Source: a virus. From it: 52,492 nt of DNA. The notes under the pieces are model-generated. The model was not told the DNA's origin, did not search any database, and was given only the letters and a program-made list of their open reading frames with translations. Location of the stretch: positions 1 to 52,492 of the IMG/VR virus record IMGVR_UViG_3300046558_000096; one strand, given 5' to 3'. Shown here in pieces: positions 42,139 through 49,621 of the stretch. The position numbers and the translations under genes are program-made. The number at the start of each line of letters is the position of its first letter. The first letter of the stretch is position 1.

Positions 42139-42257
42139 TTGCCTTGGCGGGCAGAAATAAATACCACAAAGGCTTCAAATGCATCGTGCCAGGTTCTGTG
42201 GTCCTGGTCCGCCAACACCCCGTAAAGGGTGACGGTGCATTTGAGGCCTTTTTTTTC
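42139..42257 (+). ncRNA. Putative small structured RNA: hairpin plus three-way junction ending in a terminator
   Basis: There is no protein gene in 42019-42283. The predicted RNA begins with a hairpin TGCC/GGCA (42140-42143 with 42150-42153, loop TTGGCG). Then P1, 20 bp with two G-U pairs, joins 42168-42187 to 42232-42251. Inside it are P2 (CCAGG 42189-42193 with CCTGG 42203-42207) and P3 (CACCC 42216-42220 with GGGTG 42227-42231). The joining strand CGCCAA (42210-42215) is fully complementary to the first loop, a likely pseudoknot. P1 is followed by eight T. It is an independent sRNA or an attenuator of the replication gene; no known family recognised. Confidence 0.65.
42168..42256 (+). terminator. 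Intrinsic terminator formed by the RNA's outer stem
   Basis: The 20-bp outer stem (P1) closes directly before a run of T (42249-42256). The branched interior makes it an unusual terminator. If it works constitutively, the downstream gene needs read-through or another promoter. Confidence 0.65.
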
Positions 42258-42283
42258 GCTTAAAAATAGGCCCAAAAAACGCC

Positions 42284-43192
42284 ATGAATTACTACAGTCA
42301 TCACATCGGGGACTTTGACCGCGCCACGCGGCACCTGACCCGCATCGAACGCAGCATTTATCGTGATCTGATGGACGTGTACTACGACACCGAGCAGCCG
42401 TTGACCTCTGATGTCGCCGTGCTGTGTCGCAAAATCGTTGCGCGCAGCGAAGAGGAAAAGGCGGCCGTGATCGGCATACTTGATGAATTTTTCATCACCA
42501 CGCCTTCCGGTTGGTATCACGAGCGCTGCGAACAAGAGTTGGATTCCTACCGCAAAACTAACTCGCAAAAGTCAGCGGCTGGCAAAGCTTCGGCCGCCGC
42601 CCGTGCAGCGCGCCTTCAAGGACTGATCAACAGCACTTCAACGGCTGTTCCAACGGCTGTTCAACTAACCAATAACCAAGAACCAATAACCAAGAACCAT
42701 AAACCAAGAACCATAAACCAAGAACCAGAACCCAACCAAGTTCAAGAACAACCCCAACAGCAACCCCATTCCGACGCCGTGCCGGCTTCGGCCCCGCAAA
42801 AACGGACTCGCAAACCGGCCAAGGCCGAGCCGGGAACCGGCAAGGTGTGGGTTGCCTACGCCACGGCCTACTGGAACCGCTACGGTGTCGAGCCTGTTCG
42901 CAACGCCATGGTCAACGGCCAGCTGTCGAACCTGGTCAAGCGCATTGGCCTGGACGATGCCGAGCATGTGGCGGCGTTTTTCGTCGGACACCAGCACCGC
43001 TTCTACGTCGAGAAAATGCATGCAGTCGGGCTGATGCTGGCCGACTGCGAGAAGCTACGCACCGAGTGGGCGACCAGCACGCAGATGACGAACACCAGGG
43101 CCGTGCAGCAGGACCGCACGCAAACGAATTTCGACGCCTTCGCACCGCTGATCGCGGAAGCGCGGGCAAGGGAAGCAGAAAATGCCAACTGA
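42284..43192 (+). CDS. DUF1376 replication protein (origin-binding initiator-like)
   Basis: The 302-residue protein has the DUF1376/YdaU N-terminal domain (MNYYSHHIGDFDRATRHL, RIERSIYRDLMDVYYDTE, GWYHERCEQEL; residues 1-90), a Gln/Asn/Pro-rich linker, and a C-terminal helical domain (KVWVAYATAYWNRYGVEPVRNAMV). Such proteins act as phage replication initiators. The linker DNA carries four 14-bp tandem repeats, as in lambda O with its iterons. The ribosome site is weak (AGG 42268, 13 bases away), and the upstream RNA may control translation. Confidence 0.7.
   Translation: MNYYSHHIGDFDRATRHLTRIERSIYRDLMDVYYDTEQPLTSDVAVLCRKIVARSEEEKAAVIGILDEFFITTPSGWYHERCEQELDSYRKTNSQKSAAGKASAAARAARLQGLINSTSTAVPTAVQLTNNQEPITKNHKPRTINQEPEPNQVQEQPQQQPHSDAVPASAPQKRTRKPAKAEPGTGKVWVAYATAYWNRYGVEPVRNAMVNGQLSNLVKRIGLDDAEHVAAFFVGHQHRFYVEKMHAVGLMLADCEKLRTEWATSTQMTNTRAVQQDRTQTNFDAFAPLIAEARAREAENAN
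42669..42724. repeat. Four 14-bp iterons, candidate replication origin
   Basis: CCAATAACCAAGAA occurs at 42669 and 42683, and CCATAAACCAAGAA at 42697 and 42711. A fifth, degenerate copy begins at 42725. The period is exactly 14 bp, which is not a multiple of three, so the encoded peptide is not itself a repeat. The selection is therefore on DNA. The tract is A+T-rich within a GC-rich gene. Confidence 0.65.
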
Positions 43193-43847
43193 AAAATTGA
43201 TCATGGCCATAGCGGCCACTGCCGAGCTGTGCGGCAAAGTGTACTCGCCGGCCGCCGCGCGCATGCTGGCGCAGGACCTGGACGGCTACGATGAGGACGG
43301 CGTGATGGCGGCGTTGACGCGCTGCCGCAAGGAGCTGGACGGCAAGCCGTTCAACGTGGCGGCCATCATTGCGCGCATCGAAGACGGGCATCCCGGCGTG
43401 GAGGAAGCATGGGCCATGATGCCCGTGGACGAATCGCAGTCGGTGGTGTGGACGCTGCAGATGGCTGAAGCCTTCGGCGCGGCCCAGCCGCTGCTGGACG
43501 CTGGTGACCGTATCGGTGCGCGCATGACGTTCAAGGAGGCGTACACGAAATTGCTGGTCCTGGCGCGAGATGCCAAGCAGCCGGCCAAGTTCACGCCGTC
43601 GCTGGGGACCGATGTAGGCGGGCGCGAAGTAGCGATCAAGCAGGCCGTGGACAAGGGACGGCTGTCGATTGCGCACGCACAGACCATCGCGCCCATGCTG
43701 GAATTCGCTGGTGCACCGCAGACGATGCAGCAACTGGGCGCCCCGAAGCGCACGCCCGGCGCCAAGCCTGACCTGAAAGCGCTGCTGCTCACGCTCAAAC
43801 CCAAAACCATGCCACCACCGGAGGCGCGCGATTATGACTTCAGCTGA
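43182..43847 (+). CDS. Putative replication accessory protein (helicase-loader-like)
   Basis: The 221-residue protein begins with a helical domain (IAATAELCGKVYSPAAARMLAQDL, ALTRCRKELDGKPFNVAAIIARIEDGHPG) and has EEAWAMMPVDESQSVVWT in the middle. This is a common phage family found directly after replication initiators, at the place of lambda P. Loader function is inferred from context only. It overlaps the initiator gene by 11 bases. Confidence 0.55.
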   Translation: MPTEKLIMAIAATAELCGKVYSPAAARMLAQDLDGYDEDGVMAALTRCRKELDGKPFNVAAIIARIEDGHPGVEEAWAMMPVDESQSVVWTLQMAEAFGAAQPLLDAGDRIGARMTFKEAYTKLLVLARDAKQPAKFTPSLGTDVGGREVAIKQAVDKGRLSIAHAQTIAPMLEFAGAPQTMQQLGAPKRTPGAKPDLKALLLTLKPKTMPPPEARDYDFS

Positions 43848-44223
43848 AACGCAAGTGCAGACCTGCGACTGCGCCGCGCACCACTGCCCGCTGTACGGCA
43901 CCAGCACGCGCAGCACCAGTGGCACGACCGAGTGGTATTGCTTCATCCACTTCGGCGCCGAGGCGCGGGACTGGCCGCACATCAGCGCCGAGCTAAACCG
44001 CCTGGGCTGGCTGGTGGACATCGTGCGCGGCCTGCGCAAGCTGGCCTACACAAAAGTCGTGCCGCCGGGCTTCATGGAAGAGGCGCGCAAGGCGATAGCG
44101 CTGTGCCAGCGCAGCGACCTGCAACCGCGTGAGACCGAGACCACCGTCGGCTGGATGATCCGCCTGGAAGGCGTGCTCGCGCAGTCCTGCAAAGACAGTA
44201 TCGTCCCCAAGGGAGCATGGTAG
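43834..44223 (+). CDS. Zinc-finger-like small phage protein (129 aa)
   Basis: The N-terminus has CDCAAHHCPLYGTST and WYCFIHFG, a Cys/His set that could bind zinc. The rest is helical (DWPHISAELNRLGWLVDIVRGLR). Similar proteins follow replication genes in Burkholderiales phages. The function is unknown; a DNA- or primase-related role is possible. Confidence 0.5.
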   Translation: MTSAETQVQTCDCAAHHCPLYGTSTRSTSGTTEWYCFIHFGAEARDWPHISAELNRLGWLVDIVRGLRKLAYTKVVPPGFMEEARKAIALCQRSDLQPRETETTVGWMIRLEGVLAQSCKDSIVPKGAW

Positions 44224-44225
44224 CC

Positions 44226-44474
44226 ATGAACCGCGACGACTACCTGATGCGCGCGCACGAGTTCGCCCCGCGCGGCGCGGCCCTGCCGCAGACCAGGCTC
44301 AAGCCTAACGACGTGCAGGCCATCCGCCAGGCCGTGGAGAAGCGCGACGACCTGCGCGCCCACATCCGCGAGACCCTGATCAACGAGGCGCTGGCAGCCC
44401 GCTTCGGCGTGCACGTGCGCACCATCGAGAAGGCCATCCAGTACGGCAGCCATCGCCAGGTGGCTGACAATTGA
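44226..44474 (+). CDS. Small HTH-type DNA-binding protein (82 aa)
   Basis: I chose the ATG at 44226, ten bases after AAGGGAG. The ATG at 44217 is only one base from it. The C-terminal part (INEALAARFGVHVRTIEKAIQYGSH) reads as a helix-turn-helix, preceded by charged helices. It may be a middle/late gene regulator. A hairpin follows 8 bases after the stop. Confidence 0.5.
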   Translation: MNRDDYLMRAHEFAPRGAALPQTRLKPNDVQAIRQAVEKRDDLRAHIRETLINEALAARFGVHVRTIEKAIQYGSHRQVADN

Positions 44475-44482
44475 ACCGCGCA

Positions 44483-44504
44483 GCCGCCCCGCGCTCCGGG
44501 CGGC
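44483..44504 (+). other. Intercistronic hairpin 1
   Basis: GCCGCCC (44483-44489) with GGGCGGC (44498-44504), a 7-bp GC stem without a U-run, directly before the ribosome site of the Gp49-like gene. Confidence 0.55.
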
Positions 44505-44522
44505 ACCATGAGGAGAACCACA

Positions 44523-44963
44523 ATGTCGGACGAAGCAATCGAGCAGGAAATCCAGGCCAAGGGCAAGACGGCGCCGCGCATCACGCCAGCCATCATTGAA
44601 TCGGCCATCGTCAGCGAGTATTTCTTTACTGCGGCTGATGGTCTGGTGGGTGCCAAGCCTTCCGCGCAAAGCGATCCCAGTCATGCATGGGAACCGCTGA
44701 GCCTGCTGACGTTCTGTGTACTGGTCCTGTACAACGGCTTCACTGTCACCGGCGAAAGCGCCTGCGCCAGCCCGGAAAACTTCGATCCTGAAATCGGCCG
44801 CATGATCGCGCGCCAGAACGCGGTGCAGAAAATCTGGGCGCTGGAAGGCTATGCATTGAAGGGGCGCCTGCACGAGGAGGCCAAGCGCGCCGCCGTACTG
44901 GATGACGGACGTCCAGCGGTCGATGCCCTGGCCGACGACAGCGTGGACTACGACAAGCCGTAA
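44523..44963 (+). CDS. Gp49-like phage protein
   Basis: The ATG at 44523 follows AGGAGA. The 146-residue protein carries PRITPAIIESAIVSEYFFTAADG, LTFCVLVLYNGFTVTGESACAS and FDPEIGRMIARQNAVQKIW, the signature of the Gp49/Gp66-like family found in very many phages. Its function is unproven. It lies among small middle genes, each separated by a hairpin. Confidence 0.8.
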   Translation: MSDEAIEQEIQAKGKTAPRITPAIIESAIVSEYFFTAADGLVGAKPSAQSDPSHAWEPLSLLTFCVLVLYNGFTVTGESACASPENFDPEIGRMIARQNAVQKIWALEGYALKGRLHEEAKRAAVLDDGRPAVDALADDSVDYDKP

Positions 44964-44977
44964 AGCATTTTCGGGCA

Positions 44978-44999
44978 GCCGCGCCCCGCTTTGCGCGGC
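44978..44999 (+). other. Intercistronic hairpin 2
   Basis: GCCGCGC (44978-44984) with GCGCGGC (44993-44999), loop of 8, no U-run. It lies before the gene at 45016. Confidence 0.55.
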
Positions 45000-45015
45000 A
45001 TTCTAAGAGGACATC

Positions 45016-45378
45016 ATGATCACTCCAACTATCGGCCGCGTCATCTGGTTTGTCGATCCCATCGTGCAGGCCACCGAGGAAAACCCGCAGCCGTGGCCGG
45101 CATTCATCTGCTACGTGCACGACGACCGCATGGTGAACGTGGCCGGCTTCATGGCCAACGGCGAAACCTTCCGCGCCACCAAGGTGCAACTGCTGCAGGA
45201 CGACGACGTGGTGCCGGACGGCTACTACTACGCCATGTGGATGCCGTACCAGGTCAGCGCGGCCGCCAAGAATGCCGCGCCCGATCCGGCGCCGGCCGCC
45301 CTGCTGACGCCGCCACCCGCGCTGCCTGCAGATGCGCCAGCCCAAGACGACACGGTTACCGAAGGCACGCAGGTCTAA
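45016..45378 (+). CDS. Conserved small phage protein with Pro/Ala tail (120 aa)
   Basis: The first 85 residues contain PTIGRVIWFVDP, WPAFICYVHDDRMVNVAGF and YYYAMWMPYQVS, a common phage family with a small beta fold. The last 35 residues are Pro/Ala-rich and disordered. The role is unknown. AGAGG precedes the ATG. Confidence 0.6.
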   Translation: MITPTIGRVIWFVDPIVQATEENPQPWPAFICYVHDDRMVNVAGFMANGETFRATKVQLLQDDDVVPDGYYYAMWMPYQVSAAAKNAAPDPAPAALLTPPPALPADAPAQDDTVTEGTQV

Positions 45379-45386
45379 ACCATCCC

Positions 45387-45406
45387 GCCCGGCGACCGGG
45401 CATTTT
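45387..45406 (+). terminator. Weak terminator-like hairpin 3
   Basis: GCCCGG, loop CGA and CCGGGC, followed by ATTTT. It is a short stem with a short U-run, so it is likely to terminate partially. It lies before the gene at 45420. Confidence 0.55.
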
Positions 45407-45419
45407 CATCGGAGGAATC

Positions 45420-45629
45420 ATGGCTGTACTGAAAGCGAAGCAGAGGAAAGCACTTCCCGCGTCCAAGTTCGCAGGCCCGGATCGGTCCTATCCGGTGCCG
45501 GACAAGGCCCATGCGGCGAATGCGAAAGCACGCGCCACGCAGCAGGTCAAGGCCGGCAACCTCAGTCCCGCGGCGGCAAAGAAGATCGACGCCAAGGCTA
45601 ACAAGGTGCTGAAAAAAGGCAGCAAGTAA
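45420..45629 (+). CDS. Small basic conserved protein (69 aa)
   Basis: The ATG at 45420 follows GGAGGAA. The protein has KQRKALPASKFAGPDRSYPV and PDKAHAANAKARATQQV, then a Lys/Ala-rich C-terminus. Its 'ALPxSxFagPxrsYPvpDkaHAxNAkAR' pattern occurs in many phages and prophages. It might bind DNA or capsid, unknown. Confidence 0.6.
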   Translation: MAVLKAKQRKALPASKFAGPDRSYPVPDKAHAANAKARATQQVKAGNLSPAAAKKIDAKANKVLKKGSK

Positions 45630-45643
45630 GCCCATCCAATTCC

Positions 45644-45664
45644 GCCCGGTTCGCCGGGCTTTTT
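45644..45664 (+). terminator. Intrinsic terminator 4
   Basis: GCCCGG, loop TTCG and CCGGGC, followed by five T (45660-45664). It closes the small-gene cluster. Only one short ORF lies between it and the promoter of the sugar operon. Confidence 0.75.
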
Positions 45665-45678
45665 ACAAGGAAGTCGCC

Positions 45679-45795
45679 ATGATGCTCGCTCTTGGAATCG
45701 TTCTGGGTATTGGAATCACCGCCGCTGTCAGCGTGGCCGCCGGGTTTTTCATCAGCGAGCACAGCACGGATGACGACGAAAGCATGGGGCCGTAA
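45679..45795 (+). CDS. Small single-span membrane protein (38 aa)
   Basis: The ATG at 45679 follows AAGGAAG. The product has one hydrophobic span (residues 3-24, ALGIVLGIGITAAVSVAAGFF in parts) and an acidic tail (STDDDES). It is a tiny membrane protein after terminator 4. The role is unknown. Confidence 0.5.
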   Translation: MMLALGIVLGIGITAAVSVAAGFFISEHSTDDDESMGP

Positions 45796-45814
45796 AAGTT
45801 TCCGCGTATTTACA

Positions 45815-45842
45815 TTGCGCTTCTGCAAGACACGGATAAAAT
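45815..45842 (+). promoter_or_regulatory. Promoter of the nonulosonate operon
   Basis: TTGCGC (45815-45820), a 16-bp spacer and TAAAAT (45837-45842). A very strong AGGAGG ribosome site follows before ATG 45866. The -35 is weak. Confidence 0.45.
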
Positions 45843-45865
45843 GGTGAAAACTTTAGGAGGGATGA

Positions 45866-46717
45866 ATGAAATTTGGCAGCGTTTTAATTACAGGGGGATC
45901 GGGCTTTTTCGGGCAGGGACTGGTGCGCGAGCTGTTGCGCCAGAACCTGTCGGAGAGGATCTGCATCTATAGCCGCGATGAATACAAGCAGGCGACGATG
46001 CGCGCTGAACTCAAGGACGATGCCCGTCTGCGCTGGTTCATTGGTGACGTACGTGATGCGCAGCGCCTGCGGCGCGCGATGCTGCACGGCGTCGACCTGG
46101 TGGTGCACGCCGCGGCGCTGAAGCGGGTGGAGGTGGGCGAATACAATCCCGATGAAATGGTCAAGACCAACATCATCGGCAGCATGAACGTGATCGAAGC
46201 GGCGATTGACGTCGGCGTGGCACGCGTGGTGGCGCTGTCCACCGACAAGGCCTGCGAGCCGGCCAACGCCTACGGCGCATCGAAGCTGGTGCTGGAGAAG
46301 CTGTTCCTGGCCGCGAACAATGTGACGGGTGCCGAAGGCCCGCGCTTCGCCGTCTGCCGCTACGGCAACGTGGCCAACAGCACCGGATCCGTCATCCCGA
46401 CTTGGCTTGCGGCCGGCGCCGACCAGGTGGTCAACCTGACGCACCCGGACTGCACGCGCTTCTACATGAGCCTGGCCGACGCGGTGCGGCTGGTGCTGAA
46501 CACGGCGCGCACCATGAAGGGCGGCGAGCTGGCGATACCGAACCTGCCGGCCTACCGCCTGGGCGACCTGGCCCATGCCCTGGGCGTCAAGTTCCGCGAG
46601 ACCGGGCTGGGCGCGGGCGAGAAGATGCACGAGTCGATGGTGGCTGGCCAGACCAGCCAGCACGCACGCCGCATGACGGTCGAGGAAATCCGGGAGGCGC
46701 TGCGCCATGTCCTATAA
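45866..46717 (+). CDS. pseB: PseB-like UDP-GlcNAc 4,6-dehydratase
   Basis: The 283-residue protein is an extended short-chain dehydrogenase with nucleotide motif GGSGFFG (10-16), STDKA (125-129, Asp127 and Lys128) and YGASK (136-140), the catalytic set of PseB/FlaA1 inverting dehydratases. It makes the first intermediate of pseudaminic-type acid synthesis from UDP-GlcNAc. Usual length is about 330, so this one is short by about 50 residues at the C-terminus. It leads a tightly packed operon and overlaps the next gene by 11 bases. Confidence 0.85.
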   Translation: MKFGSVLITGGSGFFGQGLVRELLRQNLSERICIYSRDEYKQATMRAELKDDARLRWFIGDVRDAQRLRRAMLHGVDLVVHAAALKRVEVGEYNPDEMVKTNIIGSMNVIEAAIDVGVARVVALSTDKACEPANAYGASKLVLEKLFLAANNVTGAEGPRFAVCRYGNVANSTGSVIPTWLAAGADQVVNLTHPDCTRFYMSLADAVRLVLNTARTMKGGELAIPNLPAYRLGDLAHALGVKFRETGLGAGEKMHESMVAGQTSQHARRMTVEEIREALRHVL

Positions 46718-47336
46718 CCCCCACCAGGTCACAAAAGACTTCGAAGCCGCGCTGGCCGAATACACAGGCGCGCCGTTCGTGGTCACGACCACCAGCTGCA
46801 CGCAGGCTATCCTGATGGCGCTGGCGTGCCTGCGCTACACCACGCATCAGGACTCCTTCTGCCCCGTCGTTTCCATGCCCAAGCTATCCTACCTTGGCGT
46901 GCCTGCCGCGATCCTTAATGCCGGGTTTAGCCGGGTGGCGTTCAAAGACGAAGACTGGCAGGGCGAATACGAGTTCGGATGGGATGTGGCCGGCGTGTGG
47001 GACAGCGCGCGCCGCTTCACCAGCGGCATGTACCGGCCTGGCGCTATGCAGTGCGTGTCCTTCCACTGGTCGAAAATCTTGGGACTGAGCCAGGGCGGGG
47101 CCATTCTGCTGGACGACCCAATCGCTGCCGCCTGGCTGCGGCGCGCGCGCTTCGACGGCCGCACCGAAGGCGTGGATCCGAAAGACGACCAGGTGCAATT
47201 CCCCAGCTGGCATGCCTATTTATCGCCCGAGGTGGCCGCCCATGGCCTGATGAAACTGGCGCTGCTGCCACGCCACAACGCCGACCTGCCGCGCTCGGAT
47301 TATCCTGACCTGTCCAAACTGAAAGCCTTCCAATGA
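46707..47336 (+). CDS. Truncated PseC-like aminotransferase
   Basis: The 209-residue protein resembles the large domain of DegT/DnrJ/EryC1 PLP-dependent sugar aminotransferases. The N-terminal VVTTTSCTQAILMALACLRY holds the cofactor-phosphate loop, and SFHWSKILGLSQGGAILLDD contains the putative Schiff-base Lys. PseC enzymes are about 380 residues, so roughly 170 C-terminal residues are missing. It may be a minimal enzyme, may need a partner, or may be defective. The context after pseB supports PseC. Confidence 0.65.
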   Translation: MSYNPHQVTKDFEAALAEYTGAPFVVTTTSCTQAILMALACLRYTTHQDSFCPVVSMPKLSYLGVPAAILNAGFSRVAFKDEDWQGEYEFGWDVAGVWDSARRFTSGMYRPGAMQCVSFHWSKILGLSQGGAILLDDPIAAAWLRRARFDGRTEGVDPKDDQVQFPSWHAYLSPEVAAHGLMKLALLPRHNADLPRSDYPDLSKLKAFQ

Positions 47337-47698
47337 CTGAAATCCGACACGACTTGCTGGCCCAGATCGTCCAGCGCGAGGGCAAGGTGATGCTGCTGTT
47401 CAGCCGCCGCCACGAGGCCAGCGGCGCGCTGATGCCCGAGAAGACCGACCACTACATGGTGGATCCAGAAGGCGCGCTGGCGATGGCCGAATTGCTGAGC
47501 ACCCTAGCATTCGAAGCGGACACTGGCCTGAAGCCAGTCGGCACGGCGCTGAAGGCATCGCTGGTGCAGGAGCACCGCAAGAAGCTGGAGCCGCGCCTAG
47601 CCGTGATGCTGAACTCGCTGCGCGAGAACCGCCTGGTCACGAACAAGAACCTGGCGCGGCAGGTGATCGACACCATCTTCAGCGAGATTTTCTCGTGA
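47333..47698 (+). CDS. Unknown protein inside the sugar operon (121 aa)
   Basis: The start overlaps the aminotransferase stop and the end overlaps the cytidylyltransferase gene. The product has YMVDPEGALAMAELLSTLAF, ASLVQEHRKKLEPRLAVMLNSLREN and a helical end (NLARQVIDTIFSEIF). It is helical, with no enzyme motif, and resembles small proteins of other phages rather than any Pse enzyme. It may have been inserted in the operon by chance. Confidence 0.45.
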   Translation: MTEIRHDLLAQIVQREGKVMLLFSRRHEASGALMPEKTDHYMVDPEGALAMAELLSTLAFEADTGLKPVGTALKASLVQEHRKKLEPRLAVMLNSLRENRLVTNKNLARQVIDTIFSEIFS

Positions 47699-48282
47699 CC
47701 AGCGCAGTGGCCATCATCCCGGCGAGGGGCGGCAGCCGGCGTATTCCCGGCAAAAATCATCGCCTCTTTCATGGGCAGCCCATCATCGCCTACTCCATTC
47801 AGGCAGCGCAGGTATCCGGCCTGTTCGACCTGGTGGTGGTCTCCACCGACAGTGACCACATCGGTGACATCGCCGAGATCTACGGCGCGTCGGTCCTGAA
47901 GCGCGACGAGGAGCATTCAGCCGACGCCGTGGGCACGCAGGCGGTGGCGCGCAACGTGCTGGAGGAACTGGCCGCCAGCGGCATGAAATACGACCTGGCC
48001 TGCGTGATCTACGCCACCGCGCCGCTGATGAGCGTGGAAGACCTGAAGCGCGGCATGACCGAACTGGAGGACCAGCAAGCCGTGTTTGCGATGTCGGTCG
48101 GCACTGAGCCACTGTCCGATGCCGCGCAGTTCTATTTAGGTGTGGCCAGCGCCTTCGGCAACACCCCGCTGATCGACACGCGCACGGTCATGATCCACAT
48201 CGACCCGGCGCGCGTGTGCGACATCAACACGGAACAGGATTGGCAAAAAGCGGAACAGATGTACGCAAAACTGAAACGGTGA
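47695..48282 (+). CDS. pseF: PseF-like CMP-nonulosonate cytidylyltransferase
   Basis: It starts with GTG 47695 on the stop of the previous gene. The 195 residues include IIPARGGSRRIPGKN (7-21), the nucleotide-binding signature of CMP-sialic/pseudaminic acid synthetases, then YSIQAAQVSGLFDLVVVSTDS and CVIYATAPL, which point to PseF rather than NeuA. It activates the nine-carbon sugar with CMP. It is shorter than usual (about 230). Confidence 0.85.
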   Translation: MTSAVAIIPARGGSRRIPGKNHRLFHGQPIIAYSIQAAQVSGLFDLVVVSTDSDHIGDIAEIYGASVLKRDEEHSADAVGTQAVARNVLEELAASGMKYDLACVIYATAPLMSVEDLKRGMTELEDQQAVFAMSVGTEPLSDAAQFYLGVASAFGNTPLIDTRTVMIHIDPARVCDINTEQDWQKAEQMYAKLKR

Positions 48283-48288
48283 CCGGCC

Positions 48289-48510
48289 ATGGACATCACT
48301 CCCAACCTGTTTCTGAGCGCGTGCGCCGGTAAGGTGGTGTTCGATACCTACTCGCATGCGCGCCGGTCGATGCGGAAAACAGATCGCGGCGTCCAGCCCT
48401 ACCACTGCCGGGTGTGCGGTAAGTGGCACATGGGCAGCAACACCAACACGCGCGGGCGCAAGCTGCAGCGCAAGATTTTCAACCAGAAGAAGGAGCAAAC
48501 TCATGATTAA
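48289..48510 (+). CDS. Small zinc-ribbon-like protein (73 aa)
   Basis: The protein has YHCRVCGKWHMGSN with Cys, Cys and His spaced like a half zinc ribbon, in a basic context (ARRSMRKTDRG, TRGRKLQRK). Similar small proteins occur in many phages. It overlaps the following PseA-like gene by 8 bases. The function is unknown. Confidence 0.55.
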   Translation: MDITPNLFLSACAGKVVFDTYSHARRSMRKTDRGVQPYHCRVCGKWHMGSNTNTRGRKLQRKIFNQKKEQTHD

Positions 48511-49621
48511 GTGGTGCAGAACCTGCTGCATACCGGACACCAGGCCGGATACCTATTTCGACGCCAGCGGCCAGTGCAGCGCCTGCGTGTCGCACGCCAA
48601 GCGGCCGTTGATCGACTGGCCAGCGCGCGAGGCCGAGTTGATCAAGCTGTTGGAGACCACGCCGCGCAATGGCAGCGGCTACGACTGCATCGTGCCCAGC
48701 TCGGGCGGCAAGGACAGCACTTGGCAGGTGCTCAAGATGATCGAACTGGGCGCGCGGCCGCTGGTGGTCACTGCCACCACCTGCCACCTGACGCCGGTCG
48801 GTCGCCTAAACATCGACAACCTGGCACGCTACGCGACCACCATCGAGGTCACCGCCAACCGCACGGTGCGCGCCAAGCTTAACCGGCTGGCGCTGGAAAT
48901 GGTGGGCGACATATCGTGGCCCGAGCATTGCACCATCTTCACCACGCCCTTCAAGATGGCGGTGGACCTGGGCATTCCGCTGATCTTCTACGGCGAGAAC
49001 CCGCAGGAGGCCTACGGTGGCCCGCAGGGCAGCGACGAGGCGCGCCAGATGACGCGGCGCTGGGTGAGCGAGTTCGGCGGCTTCCTGGGCCTGCGCCCGG
49101 CCGATTTCGTTGGCCTGGACGGTATCAGCGCGCGCGACATGGCTGACTACCTGCCGCCGGCCGCCGCCGACATCGAGCGCGTGGGCGTGCAGGCGCACTT
49201 CCTGGGCCAGTACTACCAGTGGAACAGCCGGCGCAACGCCGATGTGGCGCGCACGCACGGTATGCAGTACCAGCTGCCATGTGAGGCGAACTGGTGGGCC
49301 GACGAGAACCTGGACAACGCGGTGCACGGCCTGCACGACTGGTTCGGCTACCTGAAATATGGCTACGGGCGCGGCGCGGCGCAGATCAGCGTTGACGTGC
49401 GCAATGGCGAGATCTCGCGCGCTGAGGCGATCCGGTGGGTAGCGGAATATGACGGGATGTTCCAGCCCTTCTATATGGATGTGCTGCTGGTGGAAATCCT
49501 GGATAGGATCGGCATGACGCGAGATCAGCTGATTGCCTGCGCCGACCGCTTCGCCAATCTCGATATCTTCAACGACAAGGTCGGCCCGTTCGGCTACGAG
49601 CTGAAAGACCTGCCATGCTGA
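48503..49621 (+). CDS. pseA: PseA/WbpG-like N-acetyl sugar amidotransferase
   Basis: I chose ATG 48503, after AAGGAG. The longer reading from 48356 overlaps the zinc-ribbon gene. The 372-residue protein has Cys5, Cys8, Cys9, Cys25 and Cys28 around CCIPDTRP, and a PP-loop SGGKDS (67-72) for ATP. Later blocks GENPQEAYGG and QYYQWNSRRNAD are typical of PseA/WbpG, which add an acetamidino (amidine) group to a sugar. Its usual partners are a HisH-like glutaminase and a HisF-like protein; only the latter is present. Confidence 0.85.
   Translation: MIKWCRTCCIPDTRPDTYFDASGQCSACVSHAKRPLIDWPAREAELIKLLETTPRNGSGYDCIVPSSGGKDSTWQVLKMIELGARPLVVTATTCHLTPVGRLNIDNLARYATTIEVTANRTVRAKLNRLALEMVGDISWPEHCTIFTTPFKMAVDLGIPLIFYGENPQEAYGGPQGSDEARQMTRRWVSEFGGFLGLRPADFVGLDGISARDMADYLPPAAADIERVGVQAHFLGQYYQWNSRRNADVARTHGMQYQLPCEANWWADENLDNAVHGLHDWFGYLKYGYGRGAAQISVDVRNGEISRAEAIRWVAEYDGMFQPFYMDVLLVEILDRIGMTRDQLIACADRFANLDIFNDKVGPFGYELKDLPC

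Noticed and set aside
42168-42251. tRNA or tRNA-like structure
   Set aside because: The outer stem is 20 bp, there are only two inner arms, and no T-loop or anticodon arm is present.
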